This document shows positions 39,195 to 39,564 of a stretch of 39,564 nucleotides of DNA, piece after piece. The stretch covers positions 1 through 39,564 of the forward strand of contig CAMZIX010000003.1 in NCBI GenBank assembly GCA_947307375.1, given 5' to 3'. Position 1 is the first letter of the stretch. Every line of letters starts with the position of its first letter. The notes under the pieces were generated by a model. The model did not search any database and was not told where the DNA came from. It saw only the letters and a program-made list of their open reading frames with translations. This DNA is from an uncultured Clostridia bacterium. GTDB taxonomy: Bacteria > Bacillota_A > Clostridia > Oscillospirales > Oscillospiraceae. The position numbers and the translations under genes are program-made.

Positions 39195-39564
39195 TCAATG
39201 GTGGATCAGCCGCAGCAGCAGGCAGCAGCAAACGCCGCAGAGCGTCGGGATCAGCGCGGCGAGGAAGACCCACTTCCAGCGTCCGGTCTCCTTTTTTACG
39301 GTCAGCAGCGTCGTCGAGCAGGGCCAGTGGAAAAGGGAAAACAGCATCACCGCCGCGGCCGTCCAGGCCGTCCAGCCCTGCGAAGTCAGGATCGCGCCGA
39401 GCTCTGCCGCCGAAGCGGGCTCGGCGAGGCTGCCCGCCGCGCTGTAGATCATCAGGATCACCGGCAGCACGATCTCGTTGGCCGGCAGGCCCAGCAGGAA
39501 GCCCAGCAGGATGGCGCCGTCCATGCCCAGCAGCCGGCCCGGCGGGTCCAGGGCCCCGGCGAGG
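39195..39564 (-). CDS. feoB: Ferrous iron transporter FeoB, C-terminal part (cut by window edge)
   Basis: About 122 residues are visible, reading in from the window end without a start. LDPPGRLLGMDGAILLGF, LGLPANEIVLPVILMIY and MLFSLFHWPCSTTLLTVKKETGRWKW are the FeoB core of the gate and C-terminal membrane domain; the cysteine in HWPCSTT lies in the conserved pore-side segment. FeoB imports Fe2+ across the inner membrane using an N-terminal G domain, which is outside the window. The last 20 residues are a hydrophobic helix with three consecutive cysteines (GVCCCLLL). Confidence 0.93.
   Translation of the reverse strand, partial: LAGALDPPGRLLGMDGAILLGFLLGLPANEIVLPVILMIYSAAGSLAEPASAAELGAILTSQGWTAWTAAAVMLFSLFHWPCSTTLLTVKKETGRWKWVFLAALIPTLCGVCCCLLLRLIHH

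Noticed and set aside
1..39564. CRISPR arrays, rRNA genes, riboswitches and complete tRNAs.
   Set aside because: No regularly spaced repeats, rRNA core sequences or recognised riboswitch cores were seen by eye; only the tRNA-Gln fragment was found.

Overview
The window looks like the chromosome of a GC-rich anaerobic Clostridia member, probably a gut Oscillospiraceae/Ruminococcaceae-type Firmicute. This rests on the AGGAGG ribosome sites, the many lipobox lipoproteins, GPH-family sugar symporters, a LytTR/GHKL two-component pair, ParB of the type carried by Firmicute conjugative elements, and FeoB. The taxonomic placement is inference.

Layout. (1) 1-3.96 kb, minus strand: GH2 > GH43 > GPH sugar transporter (cut by the window edge). 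(2) 4.0-15.5 kb, minus strand: a long set made of a small lipoprotein, a membrane-anchored GH3 (B1), a small four-helix membrane protein, a larger lipoprotein, a second anchored GH3 (A1), and then the VTC-like / DUF4956 / CotH trio; strong hairpins separate the modules. (3) 15.55-17.66 kb, plus strand: a LytTR response regulator and a GHKL histidine kinase. (4) 17.7-23.4 kb, minus strand: a GH78-like lipoprotein, an anchored GH3 (B2) and another small four-helix protein. (5) 23.4-34.8 kb, plus strand: an anchored GH3 (A2), an SGNH-hydrolase lipoprotein, a broken GH3 tail, UDP-galactopyranose mutase, a GT2 glycosyltransferase, a cytoplasmic canonical GH3, a 57-residue membrane peptide and a GPH transporter. 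(6) 34.8-36.3 kb: a scar with an IS-like orfA fragment, the tail of a solute-binding protein, a ParB gene and the 3' half of tRNA-Gln(CTG). (7) 36.3-39.6 kb: apparently ordinary backbone genes (LURP-one-related protein, hypothetical protein, DHHW-family protein, FeoB C-terminus).

The main discovery is a shared control element. Four promoters (before GH2, before the small lipoprotein, before the GH78-like gene and before GH3 A2) each carry two 10-bp direct repeats, consensus AAGSTTRTGC, at a 21-bp period. The downstream repeat is followed by GAT and lies 30-31 bp from a -10 hexamer. Two direct repeats two helical turns apart, just upstream of a poor -35, is the architecture used by LytTR activators, and a LytTR two-component system sits inside the region. 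I infer one regulon that switches on surface and cytoplasmic glycoside hydrolysis together.

The second theme is the hydrolase set. Four paralogous GH3 enzymes have reversed domain order (alpha/beta-sandwich, Fn3-like, then barrel) and a predicted membrane helix at both ends, so the enzyme would be tethered twice to the outer face of the membrane. Two of them (B type) are each coupled, one base apart, to a small four-helix membrane protein of unknown function. The released sugars or glycosides would enter through the GPH symporters and be finished by the cytoplasmic GH3, GH2 and GH43.
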